From Acidobacteriota bacterium (lineage in GTDB: Bacteria; Acidobacteriota; Aminicenantia; Aminicenantales; Saccharicenantaceae): a stretch of 64,000 nt of DNA. Below are positions 23,059-30,635 of the stretch, one piece after another. The notes below the pieces were generated by a model. The model saw only the letters and a list, made by a program, of their open reading frames with translations, was not told the origin of the DNA and ran no database searches. Position 1 is the stretch's first letter; each line of letters begins with the position of its first letter. The DNA lies in assembly GCA_022711665.1 (NCBI GenBank), contig JAKLEN010000001.1, forward strand, positions 248,001 through 312,000, written 5' to 3'. The position numbers were made by a program, and so were the translations under genes.

Positions 23059-24371
23059 TGGATAACCCCCTGGGCCCAGAGGCAGCCGCCGCAGGCGGGA
23101 AAGGCGTTCCCGTAGCAGTCTTCTTCGTTGGATTCGAGCATCGAGCACCCGCCGCAGACATGGCAGGGGGAATAATCGAAGGCCTTGACCTTTTCCCGGA
23201 AATCGGCGTACGGCTTCGAATTCCAGATGTCGAAAAGGTCCTCCAGGCGCGCGTCGCCGAAGGCGTGAGACCGGACCTTCCGTTCGAGCCCGTAGAGATA
23301 GGTCCTGTGGGAATGGAGAAGGCCCATGCAGGGAGCGACCCGCCCGTCCCAGCGGACGAACGAGGTCCGCTCGCGGACGAAGCGGCAGCGCCGGGCGTCC
23401 ACGGCGATCCGGTTGCCCATGAAGGTCAGGTTCTCGAACCCCTGGAACAGGCTGAAGAACGTGTCCTTGGTCGCGTTATTTACGTCGATCCGCGGCAGGC
23501 TGAGCTCGACCTTGCCCGGGGCGAAGGTAAAGGTCTCGAGGGTCAGCGTCTGGAGGCAGAGCATCTCCTTTTCCATCTCCTCGCTGTACGGCAGGACATG
23601 GCTGACCATGATGCGGCGGGCCCCGACCGAGCGGGCCAGCCGGTCCAGGTGCTTGACGTCGCGGAAATTCGTCTTCATGACGACGAAGGCGATGCCGATC
23701 TCGATAGCGTGCCCGTCGCGTCCGTTCCGCCCGGCGAGCCTCTCGACGTTCTCGAGGACGAGGGGAAAGCTCGCTCCCTCGCGGATCGTCTCGAAGCTCG
23801 CCTCGGTCGTCCCGTCCAGGGAGACCCAGAGCGTGTCCAGGCGCTCCCGCAGCAGCCCCTCGATCAGGGCTTCGTCGAGGAGGGTCGCGTTCGTCGTCAT
23901 CTCGGCGCGAAGGCCGAGGGCCTTGACGGCGCGAACCATGTCGAGGATCCGCGGGTGGGCCGTGGGCTCGCCGAAGCCGCCGAACATCACCGTTTCCAGG
24001 TGGGGGAAGCGGGAGAGCTGCCCGGCGACCCGGCCGAAGGTCGCCTCGTCCATATCGCCTATCGGCTCTTCCCAGGTATTGCGGATGCAGGTCCGGCAGG
24101 AGAGATTGCAGCGCGACGTCGGTTCGATATAGAGCCGCCTCAGGCTGTGGATGTTGGGCAGGGCCTCGACGCGGCCGCGGTCGACGACGACCTCCAGGCG
24201 GGCCCCGGGATCGAGCCCCAGCTCCGCGGCCAGTTCGGCAGGGACCGGCAGACGGCCGTCCGGCCCGGGGGCCACCCAGTACGTCTTCGCGCCGGGCCCG
24301 CCGGCATCCTGACGGCGGCGAAGCGCCTCGATCTCGCCTTTTTCGCGGAATATCCGGCCGCCTTCGCCCAT
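23049..24371 (-). CDS. Radical SAM/SPASM enzyme, tungsten-oxidoreductase-maturase-like
   Basis: A 440-residue radical SAM protein. An AbrB-like N-terminal segment (about 28-72) is followed by the 4Fe-4S motif CNLSCRTC (C88, C92, C95), the GGFGEPTAHP SAM-binding glycine-rich motif, and WVSLDGTTEASFETIREG. A C-terminal SPASM-type region has seven cysteines (C403, C406, C409, C419, C427, C430, C439). The CIRNTWEEPIGDM signature resembles enzymes annotated as radical SAM maturases of tungsten-cofactor oxidoreductases, but no aldehyde oxidoreductase gene is in the window. The ATG at 24371 has an AGAGGGG site. It is 58 bases after arsR and overlaps the H-protein gene by 10 bases. Substrate unknown: peptide, cofactor or arsenical are all possible. 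Confidence 0.82.
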   Translation of the reverse strand: MGEGGRIFREKGEIEALRRRQDAGGPGAKTYWVAPGPDGRLPVPAELAAELGLDPGARLEVVVDRGRVEALPNIHSLRRLYIEPTSRCNLSCRTCIRNTWEEPIGDMDEATFGRVAGQLSRFPHLETVMFGGFGEPTAHPRILDMVRAVKALGLRAEMTTNATLLDEALIEGLLRERLDTLWVSLDGTTEASFETIREGASFPLVLENVERLAGRNGRDGHAIEIGIAFVVMKTNFRDVKHLDRLARSVGARRIMVSHVLPYSEEMEKEMLCLQTLTLETFTFAPGKVELSLPRIDVNNATKDTFFSLFQGFENLTFMGNRIAVDARRCRFVRERTSFVRWDGRVAPCMGLLHSHRTYLYGLERKVRSHAFGDARLEDLFDIWNSKPYADFREKVKAFDYSPCHVCGGCSMLESNEEDCYGNAFPACGGCLWAQGVIQCP

Positions 24372-24429
24372 CAGCCGCCCCTCTTCTGAAGCTTCAATGC
24401 GCTCTCCCCGGTTGGCTCGATCCCGGCCC

Positions 24430-24804
24430 TCAAGCCGAGGGTTGATGCGGGTCCGCCCGGCGGACCTTGCGCAGGTTCTGACGGAGGCACAGATCGAGCC
24501 GGCCGATATCCCGGGGGATGAGCTTCGTCTCCGCCAGGTCCGGTCCGGAGAGCCGCCGGAGCAAAGGCCCGAGGCCGCGCCTCGCGGCCCGGGGGATCGT
24601 GTAGATGATCCACCTCCCGTCCCGCTTGTCCTCGACCAGGTCCGCGTCCCTGAGGAGCCGGAGCTGGTGGGAGACCCGCGATTGCGACATGTCCAGGACA
24701 TAGGTCAGCTCGCAAACGCAGAGGTCCTTTTCGAGGAGGAGGAGGAAGATCCTCAGCCGGGTGGGATCGGATAGCGCCTTGAAGGCCTTGATGATCTCTT
24801 TCAT
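24430..24804 (-). CDS. arsR: ArsR-family arsenic-responsive repressor
   Basis: A 124-residue winged helix-turn-helix repressor. The recognition region is MSQSRVSHQLRLLRDADLVEDKRDGRWIIY, and the sensor is the CVC motif (C29, C31) in EKDLCVCELT, the classic As(III)/Sb(III) site at the start of the DNA-binding helices. The C-terminal tail adds a further Cys (DLCLRQN). ATG at 24804 is preferred; a GTG four codons earlier is possible. It heads the minus-strand operon through radical SAM, H-protein, DGC, OsmC, thioredoxin, CcdA and Acr3. A TGAA-N6-TTCA dyad overlaps its promoter, implying autoregulation. Confidence 0.9.
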   Translation of the reverse strand: MKEIIKAFKALSDPTRLRIFLLLLEKDLCVCELTYVLDMSQSRVSHQLRLLRDADLVEDKRDGRWIIYTIPRAARRGLGPLLRRLSGPDLAETKLIPRDIGRLDLCLRQNLRKVRRADPHQPSA

Positions 24805-24814
24805 TCCGGGTCTC

Positions 24815-24834
24815 ACATGAATATATTTTCATAT
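24815..24834. promoter_or_regulatory. ArsR operator at the arsR promoter
   Basis: Dyad ACATGAA-N6-TTCATAT (6 of 7 arm positions match) is placed between a perfect -35 TTGACA on the minus strand (24851-24846) and the arsR start, in an AT-rich island. Half-sites and spacing fit ArsR/SmtB-family operators. The -10 box is not distinct. Confidence 0.65.
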
Positions 24835-24845
24835 ATGCTATATTT

Positions 24846-24851
24846 TGTCAA
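24846..24851 (-). promoter_or_regulatory. -35 element of the arsR operon
   Basis: A perfect TTGACA on the minus strand, followed by about 25 bases of A/T-rich sequence in which several weak -10 candidates overlap (for example AAATAT at a 17-base spacing). Confidence 0.55.
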
Positions 24852-24929
24852 GACCCGACCTGCTTGTTCTCGAAGACCTCGCCGTCCGCGGGCTCCTGAA
24901 GATGCCCCCGGCTCCGGCTCAATAGAGAT

Positions 24930-24959
24930 CCCCCGGTGCCTCCTTCCCGGGGATCAACG
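24930..24959 (-). terminator. Candidate hairpin after the small Cys-protein gene
   Basis: On the minus strand, GATCCCCGG pairs with CCGGGGGATC around a loop of about 10 bases, some 65 bases past the stop of the small cysteine protein and before the arsR promoter. No T-run follows, so termination strength is uncertain; it may simply insulate the two arsenic operons. Confidence 0.4.
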
Positions 24960-25024
24960 GTCATCATGACGCGGCGGCGGGGTGGGTCCCCCTTTTACGG
25001 CTTGAGCCGCCAAGAGCTTACCGT

Positions 25025-25198
25025 TCAGCCGCAACAAGATTTCTTTTTCGGCTTCGGGCTATCCGCCGCGTTTTCTTTCGTCCCCTCCTTGTCCGGAACC
25101 GTCTCCACGACGAAGCCGCCACAGCAAGGGCTCTGCTTCGGTTTCTTCCGCCCGGTCAGGCGCGCCAGAAGTCCCTTCTTCTCTCCTTCGTTCTTCAT
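25025..25198 (-). CDS. Small double-CC-motif protein downstream of arsP
   Basis: A 57-residue protein: a basic N-terminal half (MKNEGEKKGLLARLTGRKKP), then SPCCGGFVVETVP with C25-C26, an acidic/Lys linker, and a C-terminal KKKSCCG with C55-C56. No transmembrane segment is present. An AGGAG site lies upstream of the ATG at 25198, and the gene begins 42 bases after the arsP stop. Similar short proteins ending in CC motifs accompany metal permeases in other anaerobes and are annotated only as putative metal-binding. Possible roles are an As(III) or soft-metal chaperone for the permease or, less likely, a peptide substrate of the radical SAM enzyme in the neighbouring operon. The opposite strand is also open here, but its translation is low-complexity. 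Confidence 0.72.
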   Translation of the reverse strand: MKNEGEKKGLLARLTGRKKPKQSPCCGGFVVETVPDKEGTKENAADSPKPKKKSCCG

Positions 25199-25240
25199 GG
25201 CCTTATCTCTCCTTTTTTGATGATGAGGATCCGCTCAAGT

Positions 25241-26134
25241 TCATATGAGCAGGTTGAAGATCAATCCGGACAGCACCGCCGAAATGAAAACGATCACAAC
25301 GAAGGCGACGATGATCTTCCTCTTGAAGATGCTGGCCAGCATGGTCAGCTCCGGGATGGCGATGCCGGCGCCGCTGATGATCAAAGCGATGACCGCCCCG
25401 ATGCTCGCGCCCTTCTGCATCATCGCCAACCCGATGGGGATTGCCGATTCGACCCGGATGTAGAGCGGCATTCCGATCAGAGCCACTACGAGCACTGCCA
25501 GCGGGTTGTCGGCCCCGGCCACTTTCGACAGCAGCCCTTCCGGGAGATATCCGTAGATCGCCGCCCCGATCCCGACCCCGACGATCATATAGACGAAAAC
25601 CGCCTTGAAATCCCCCCAGGCCTTACGGACGGAAGCCGCAAGGCGCTTCTTGAAGCCCTCGGGGATCTGGTCATCCTGGGGCTCGCCCGTCCTCTTGAGC
25701 CTCACGTTCCTGACCTGATCGGCCCAGCCCATCTTCTCGAGAAATGCACCGAAGAAGATCGCGAAAGCGGACGTCAGGACCAGGAAGCCGACGGCGACTT
25801 TCCAGCCCATGAAGGCGACGAGCAGGGTGAATACCAGCGGATCCATCAGCGGAGACGAGATCACGAAGGACATGACCGTGCCGAAGGGGACGCCGGCCTG
25901 CAGGAAACCGAGGGTCATGGGAACCGTGGAGCAGGCGCAGAACGGCGTCACCGCCCCGAACAGGACCCCCAAGGCATTGCCCCAGAGGCCGCGGCCCGTA
26001 AGCCAGGCCTTCATCCTGTCCTGCGGCAGAGACATGAAGACCAAGGCCACGATCGTGCTGATGACGATGAACAGCGCGGACAGCTCGGCCATGATGATCG
26101 CGAAGTACTTGAGGGTTCCGACGAGGGTGTTCAC
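25241..26134 (-). CDS. ArsP-type permease
   Basis: A 297-residue inner-membrane permease of the ArsP/DUF318 family with about eight helices in two halves. The characteristic GAVTPFCACSTVPMTLGFLQAGVP has the Cys pair C66 and C68, and the SSPLMDPL and RVESAIPIGLAMM blocks are also present. Characterised ArsP proteins export trivalent methylated or aromatic arsenicals, which suits the ArsM encoded in the same island. Some relatives are instead linked to Cu or Zn, so substrate certainty is moderate. It is 30 bases after the MarR gene and followed by the small CC protein, forming a three-gene operon. Confidence 0.85.
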   Translation of the reverse strand: MNTLVGTLKYFAIIMAELSALFIVISTIVALVFMSLPQDRMKAWLTGRGLWGNALGVLFGAVTPFCACSTVPMTLGFLQAGVPFGTVMSFVISSPLMDPLVFTLLVAFMGWKVAVGFLVLTSAFAIFFGAFLEKMGWADQVRNVRLKRTGEPQDDQIPEGFKKRLAASVRKAWGDFKAVFVYMIVGVGIGAAIYGYLPEGLLSKVAGADNPLAVLVVALIGMPLYIRVESAIPIGLAMMQKGASIGAVIALIISGAGIAIPELTMLASIFKRKIIVAFVVIVFISAVLSGLIFNLLI

Positions 26135-26164
26135 TTGAACGGTCTCCTTCAGATCAGGCCCGGG

Positions 26165-26635
26165 CTACCTGCTGGCCGTCCTAGGCCGTCGGGCGGCCGC
26201 GATCAGGGATTCGAGGGAGCCGGCGATCCTCTTTGCAGACCGGACATCCAGCTCCTTCAGAACGTCGCCCAGATAAGCCGCATAACTCCTCATGATCGCG
26301 GCCGTCGCGTCCTTCCCCCTCCTGGTCAACGCGACGCAACAAACCCTTCCGTCGACGGGCGAGCGCCGTTTCCTCACGTGGCCTTTGCGTTCCAGCCGAT
26401 CGACGATCCTGGTCGCTCCGCTCTTCGTGAACCCGATGGCCTTCGCGACGCCTTGGATCGGGCAATCCTCCGACCTCTGGATCTCGGCCAGGGCCTGATA
26501 CTCCATGAAGGAAAGGCCCTCGCAGCAGGATCCATCGAAGGCCTTGTTCCCGAAAAGCCAGGCCGCTTCCCGGAGAAGATCGATGAGGCCATGCGTCTTC
26601 GCGCTCATCCGGCTGTCGCGATTATTGGTTGCCAT
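26165..26635 (-). CDS. MarR-family regulator with vicinal cysteine pairs
   Basis: A 156-residue MarR protein. The winged helix spans about 42-112 (MEYQALAEIQ ... VAKAIGFTKSGATRIVDRLERKGHVRKRRSPVDGRV) between dimerisation helices. Two vicinal Cys pairs, C37-C38 (DGSCCEGLS) and C99-C100 in the wing (GRVCCVALT), plus C58, are unusual for MarR and suggest sensing of As(III), organoarsenicals or another thiophilic ligand. The start is ambiguous: ATG 26635 is almost at the predicted transcript start, while ATG 26608 (MSAKTHGL) would leave a 30-base leader. It heads the operon with arsP and the small CC protein and is divergent from the GH3 gene. Confidence 0.82.
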   Translation of the reverse strand: MATNNRDSRMSAKTHGLIDLLREAAWLFGNKAFDGSCCEGLSFMEYQALAEIQRSEDCPIQGVAKAIGFTKSGATRIVDRLERKGHVRKRRSPVDGRVCCVALTRRGKDATAAIMRSYAAYLGDVLKELDVRSAKRIAGSLESLIAAARRPRTASR

Positions 26636-26642
26636 TGTCAAC
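26628..26642. promoter_or_regulatory. Candidate MarR operator
   Basis: A 15-base dyad GTTGCCA-T-TGTCAAC (6 of 7 arm positions match) sits at the predicted transcription start of the marR-arsP operon. Position and GTTG/CAAC arms suit MarR autorepression. Confidence 0.45.
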
Positions 26643-26644
26643 TA

Positions 26645-26674
26645 ATTATGCCTCTGGACACGGGAGTCTGTCAA
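26645..26674 (-). promoter_or_regulatory. Promoter of the marR-arsP operon
   Basis: On the minus strand, a perfect -35 TTGACA (26674-26669) and -10 CATAAT (26650-26645) are separated by 18 bases, with transcription predicted to start near 26638 within the dyad. Confidence 0.65.
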
Positions 26675-26763
26675 GTTCCGCGCCGCCGCGGGGCCGGCGG
26701 GGGGACGCGGAGATCCGTGATCGAATCCTGTTCAAGCCGGGGAATTCGTCATAGAATTCGGTC

Positions 26764-28995
26764 ATGCCAACCCGCTCGATCCTTCGCATCCTCGCTTGCT
26801 CCGCATTTTCCGGCTTGTTCGCCCTTGCAGCCTGCAACCGCTTCTCCGGCCCCGGGCCGGCCGGGTCCGGAGGGCTTCCCTACCGCGACCCGGCGCTGTC
26901 CGTCGACCGGCGGGTCGAGGACCTGCTGGCGCGGATGACGCCGGAAGAGAAGTTCCGCCAGCTGTTCATGGTCGCCGGCGACCTCGACGCCGGTACGGAG
27001 GCCTATCGGGACGGGATCTTCGGGCTCCAGGTCCGGTCCGCCACGGACGCCCGGAGCGCGGCCGAGAAGCTCAACGCCATCCAGAAGTTCTTCGTCGAGA
27101 AGACGCGCCTCGGGATCCCCGTCGCGCCGTTTGAGGAGGCCCTGCACGGCCTGGTCGCGCCCGGGGCGACGGCTTTCCCCCAGGCGATCGGCCTGGCCGC
27201 CGCCTGGGACCCGGAGCTCATGGCCGGGGTGGCCGGCGCCATCGCGGCCGAGACGCGGAGCCGGGGCATCCGGCAGGTGCTGTCGCCGGTCGTCAACATC
27301 GCCCGCGACGTCCGCTGGGGCCGGGTCGAGGAGACGTACGGCGAGGACCCCTATCTCGCGTCGCGCCTGGCCGTCGCCTTCGTCAGGGCCTTCGAGGAGC
27401 GCGGCGTCGTGGCCACGCCCAAGCATTTCGTCGCCAACGTCGGGGCCGGCGGTCGGGACAGCTATCCGGTCGCCGACGGCGAGCGCTATCTGCGGGAGGT
27501 CGATTTCCCGCCTTTCCTGGCGGCGATCAGGGAAGGCGGGGCCCGGTCGATCATGACCGCCTACAATTCCTGGGACGGCCTGCCCTGCTCCATGCACCCG
27601 CGGCTCCTGGCCGGCATCCTCAAGGGCGAGTGGGGCTTCCGCGGCTTCGTCATCTCGGACGCCTGCTCGGTCGGCGGGGCGTACAGCCTTCATGGGATCG
27701 CGGATTCCTACCCCGAGTCGGGACGCCAGGCCTGGGAGAGCGGCCTCGACGTCGTCTTCCAGACGGAGATCGGGCACGCGGCCCTATTCGCCCCGGCGAT
27801 CACGGCCGGCCGGGTCGGGTCGGCCCGGATCGACGACGCGGTCCGGCGTGTCCTGCGGGCCAAGATGGAGATCGGGCTGTTCGAGGAGCCGTACGCCGAC
27901 CCCGAGGCGGCGGCGCGGACGAACGGCGCGGCGGCGCATCGGGCCCTGGCCAGGCAAGCCGCCCGGGATTCCCTCGTCCTGCTGAAGAACCGGGCCGGAA
28001 CGCTGCCGCTGCGGACGGAGGGCGGGCCGCGGGCGATCGCGGTCATCGGTCCGGACGCGGTCGAAGCCAGGCTGGGCGGCTACAGCGGACCGGGTCTCGA
28101 CAAGGTTACGCTCTTCGACGGGATCCGCGACCGGGCCGGAAAGGCGGCGGCCGTCCGCTACGCGGCGGGCTGCGGCCGCAAGGACGACGGCGGCGGCGAG
28201 GCCGCGATCGAGGCGGCGGCGCGGCTGGCCCGCGGCTCGGACCTGGCCGTCGTTGCGGCCGGGATCGAGGAGGGCGAGGCCCGCGACCGGTCGGACATCC
28301 GGCTGCCGGGCCGGCAGGCGGAGCTTATCCGCCGGGTGGCGGCCACGGGCGCGCCGACCGTCGTCGTCCTCTACGGCGGCAGCGCCGTGGCCATGTCCGA
28401 ATGGCTCGACGCGGCGGACGCCGTTCTCCTGGCCTGGTATCCCGGCGAGGAAGGCGGCCGGGCCGTGGCCGACGTGCTGTGGGGCGACGCCGATCCGGCC
28501 GGCCGCCTGCCGATCACCTTCCCGCTGGCCGCCGGCCAGCTGCCGCTCGTCTATAACCACAAGCCGACCGGCAGGTTCGACGGCTACGCCGACCTGCCGG
28601 GGGATCCTCTCTTCCCGTTCGGTTTCGGGCTGAGCTACACGGAGTTCCGCTACGCGGACCTGACGATCGAGCCCGGGACGATCGCGCCCGGCGGGATGGC
28701 CCGCGTTTCCTGCGAGATCGCGAACGTCGGCCAGCGGGCCGGGGCGGAGGTGGCGCAGCTCTACATCCGCGACGCGCTGGCCTCGGTCGTCCGGCCGGTC
28801 CTGGAGCTCAAGAGCTTCCGCAAGGTCCGTCTGGAGCCGGGCGCCTCGACGAGAGTCGTCTTCGAGATCGGTCCGAAGGAGCTGGCCCTGCTCGACGCGG
28901 CCATGAAGGAAACGGTCGAGCCGGGAGGGTTCCAGGTTTACGTCGGCCGCTCGTCCCGCGACCTCGTTCTCCAGGGCCTCTTGACGGTCAGATAG
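26764..28995 (+). CDS. Glycoside hydrolase family 3 beta-glucosidase, lipoprotein
   Basis: A 743-residue GH3 enzyme of the BglX type. The lipoprotein signal has lipobox ALAAC (C24). The (beta/alpha)8 domain (about 45-370) has KHFVANVGAGGRDS and the nucleophile Asp in GFVISDACSVG. An alpha/beta sandwich domain (about 400-600) and a fibronectin III-like domain at the C-terminus (PFGFGLSYTEFRY to the end) complete the architecture. It hydrolyses beta-linked glucosides or xylosides at the cell surface or periplasm; linkage is not readable. A single-gene transcript is likely, ended by Repeat B copy 2, whose first base is the last base of the stop codon. Confidence 0.93.
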   Translation: MPTRSILRILACSAFSGLFALAACNRFSGPGPAGSGGLPYRDPALSVDRRVEDLLARMTPEEKFRQLFMVAGDLDAGTEAYRDGIFGLQVRSATDARSAAEKLNAIQKFFVEKTRLGIPVAPFEEALHGLVAPGATAFPQAIGLAAAWDPELMAGVAGAIAAETRSRGIRQVLSPVVNIARDVRWGRVEETYGEDPYLASRLAVAFVRAFEERGVVATPKHFVANVGAGGRDSYPVADGERYLREVDFPPFLAAIREGGARSIMTAYNSWDGLPCSMHPRLLAGILKGEWGFRGFVISDACSVGGAYSLHGIADSYPESGRQAWESGLDVVFQTEIGHAALFAPAITAGRVGSARIDDAVRRVLRAKMEIGLFEEPYADPEAAARTNGAAAHRALARQAARDSLVLLKNRAGTLPLRTEGGPRAIAVIGPDAVEARLGGYSGPGLDKVTLFDGIRDRAGKAAAVRYAAGCGRKDDGGGEAAIEAAARLARGSDLAVVAAGIEEGEARDRSDIRLPGRQAELIRRVAATGAPTVVVLYGGSAVAMSEWLDAADAVLLAWYPGEEGGRAVADVLWGDADPAGRLPITFPLAAGQLPLVYNHKPTGRFDGYADLPGDPLFPFGFGLSYTEFRYADLTIEPGTIAPGGMARVSCEIANVGQRAGAEVAQLYIRDALASVVRPVLELKSFRKVRLEPGASTRVVFEIGPKELALLDAAMKETVEPGGFQVYVGRSSRDLVLQGLLTVR

Positions 28996-29068
28996 GGTCA
29001 AACCCGAACCTTTTAACTTTTCCCGGCCAGGCTGTTCCCTAAAAAGTTAAAAGGTTTAGGTTTGACCC
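28995..29068. repeat. Repeat B copy 2, between convergent genes
   Basis: A 74-base element with terminal inverted repeats of the GGGTCAAACC type; CTTTTAACTTTT is present in both arms. It fills the space between the converging GH3 and YgiQ genes, starting at the GH3 stop and ending 4 bases before the YgiQ stop, so it is well placed as a two-way transcription terminator. Confidence 0.85.
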
Positions 29069-29072
29069 CATC

Positions 29073-30635
29073 TTATTCTTCGGCGTTGCCGACGAGCATC
29101 CGCTTCTGGGCCTTCTTCTCGGCGTAGGGGCGGGGGACATAGACCGTCTCGCCCGTCATCGGGTCCTTTCCGGTGTGGTACATGCAGGTCGAGCGGGTCA
29201 GGGGCGTCGGGGTGAAGATCTGGACGCCCTCGACCGGCTTCTCCCCGCTTCGCTCCAGCGCCCGGATGTAGGCGGCCAGCTCCCGGGCCTCCTTCTCGGT
29301 CGTGCCGGGATGAGCGACCATGAAGTAGTACTTGAGGTGCTGGGGCCGGCCGCCGGCGCGGGCCGCCACGGCGGCGAAGAGCCGCCGGAACTCCTCGAGG
29401 CGGCGCCGGCCGCCGCTCTTGTTCATCAGGCGCAGGACGTTCTCGGAGACGTGCTCGGGCGCGATCTTGAGCAGGCCGGAGGTGTGGTGGCGGACGAGCT
29501 CGCGCACGTACTCGGGGCTCTCCAGCGCCAGGTCGTAGCGGACGCCGCTGCGGACGAAGACCTTCTTGACGCCCGGCACCCGGCGGGCGGCGAGCAGCAG
29601 GGCCAGGAGCCGGCGCTGGGCCGTCGCGGCGTCCGCGCCGTCCAGGCCGTACATGTTGGCCGTCGGGCCGCCGAGGTCGTCGACGAAGCCCTTCCACTCC
29701 GGGTGCCGGGTCAGGCGCCGGATCTCGGCCAGGATGGACGCTTCGCTGCGCGAGACGATCCGGTCGCCCTGGTGGAGCGACAGGGCGCAGAACGAGCAGC
29801 GGCCGACGCAGCCGCGGTGGGTCTGGACCGAGAAGCGGGCCATCCCCAGCTCGGGAAAGGTCCCGGGGATGCGGCGGGTGAAGGGCAGGCCGTAGACCCG
29901 GTCGAGGTCGGCCGGCGCGTAATCCGGGGCGGGATACTGGACGACGAAGCGGTTGGCGTGCTTCTGGGCGATCGTCTTGCGGTTGGTCAGGCTCTTCTGG
30001 GCCTGGCAGAACTTGTCCTTGTCGGCCGCGACCTCTTCCCAGGAGGGGACGACGAGCGCGCCCTCCGGCGCCTCGGCCCGGATAACTGCCGTGCCGCGGA
30101 TGCCGTCGAGGGTCTCGCCGCGGTCGAGCCGGCGGGCGATCTCGACCGCCTGGAGCTCGCCCGGCCCGTAGACCAGGATGTCGGCCCGGGTGTCGAGAAG
30201 GATGGAGCGGCGGACGTCGTCGCCCCAGTAATCGTAGTGGGCGAAGCGCCGGAGCGAGGCCTCGATGCCGCCGAGGACGAGGCGCGCGCCCTTGTGGAGC
30301 TCGCGGATGCGGTTGGCGTAGACGATGACCGCCCGGTCGGGCATCCGCGACTGGAAGGGGGCGTTGGGATCGACGGCCCGCTCGCGCTTGAGCGGCGTGT
30401 AGTTGACCAGCATGGAGTCGATCGAGCCCGAGGTGACGCCGAAGAAGAGGCGCGGCCGGCCGAGCTTGAGGAAGTCGTCCTTCGTCTTCCAGTCCGGGCA
30501 CTCGATGACGCCGACCCTCCAGCCCTCGGCGTCGAGCACCCGGGCGATCATGCCGGCGGGCGACAGGGGGTGGTCGGCGTAGGGCTCGCCGCTGACCAGG
30601 ATAATGTCGAAGCCCGTGCCTTTCGTCGCGATCAT
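29073..30635 (-). CDS. YgiQ-family radical SAM protein
   Basis: A 520-residue radical SAM protein of the YgiQ family, with the 4Fe-4S motif in HRGCVGRCSFCALSLHQG, the N-terminal DIILVSGEPYADHPL typical of YgiQ, and the C-terminal GVQIFTPTPLTRSTCMYHTGKDPMTG block. Length is somewhat shorter than E. coli YgiQ (about 700). The biochemical role is unknown. The ATG at 30635 overlaps the MFS stop as ATGA, indicating translational coupling with the transporter, which hints that the product or substrate of this enzyme is transported. An upstream frame extension overlaps the MFS gene and is rejected. Confidence 0.88.
   Translation of the reverse strand: MIATKGTGFDIILVSGEPYADHPLSPAGMIARVLDAEGWRVGVIECPDWKTKDDFLKLGRPRLFFGVTSGSIDSMLVNYTPLKRERAVDPNAPFQSRMPDRAVIVYANRIRELHKGARLVLGGIEASLRRFAHYDYWGDDVRRSILLDTRADILVYGPGELQAVEIARRLDRGETLDGIRGTAVIRAEAPEGALVVPSWEEVAADKDKFCQAQKSLTNRKTIAQKHANRFVVQYPAPDYAPADLDRVYGLPFTRRIPGTFPELGMARFSVQTHRGCVGRCSFCALSLHQGDRIVSRSEASILAEIRRLTRHPEWKGFVDDLGGPTANMYGLDGADAATAQRRLLALLLAARRVPGVKKVFVRSGVRYDLALESPEYVRELVRHHTSGLLKIAPEHVSENVLRLMNKSGGRRRLEEFRRLFAAVAARAGGRPQHLKYYFMVAHPGTTEKEARELAAYIRALERSGEKPVEGVQIFTPTPLTRSTCMYHTGKDPMTGETVYVPRPYAEKKAQKRMLVGNAEE

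Noticed and set aside
24936..25220. Plus-strand frame of 94 codons between the arsenic operons
   Set aside because: The Phe/Ser-rich translation has no ribosome site; the opposite strand here encodes the small CC-motif protein with a good ribosome site and operon position.
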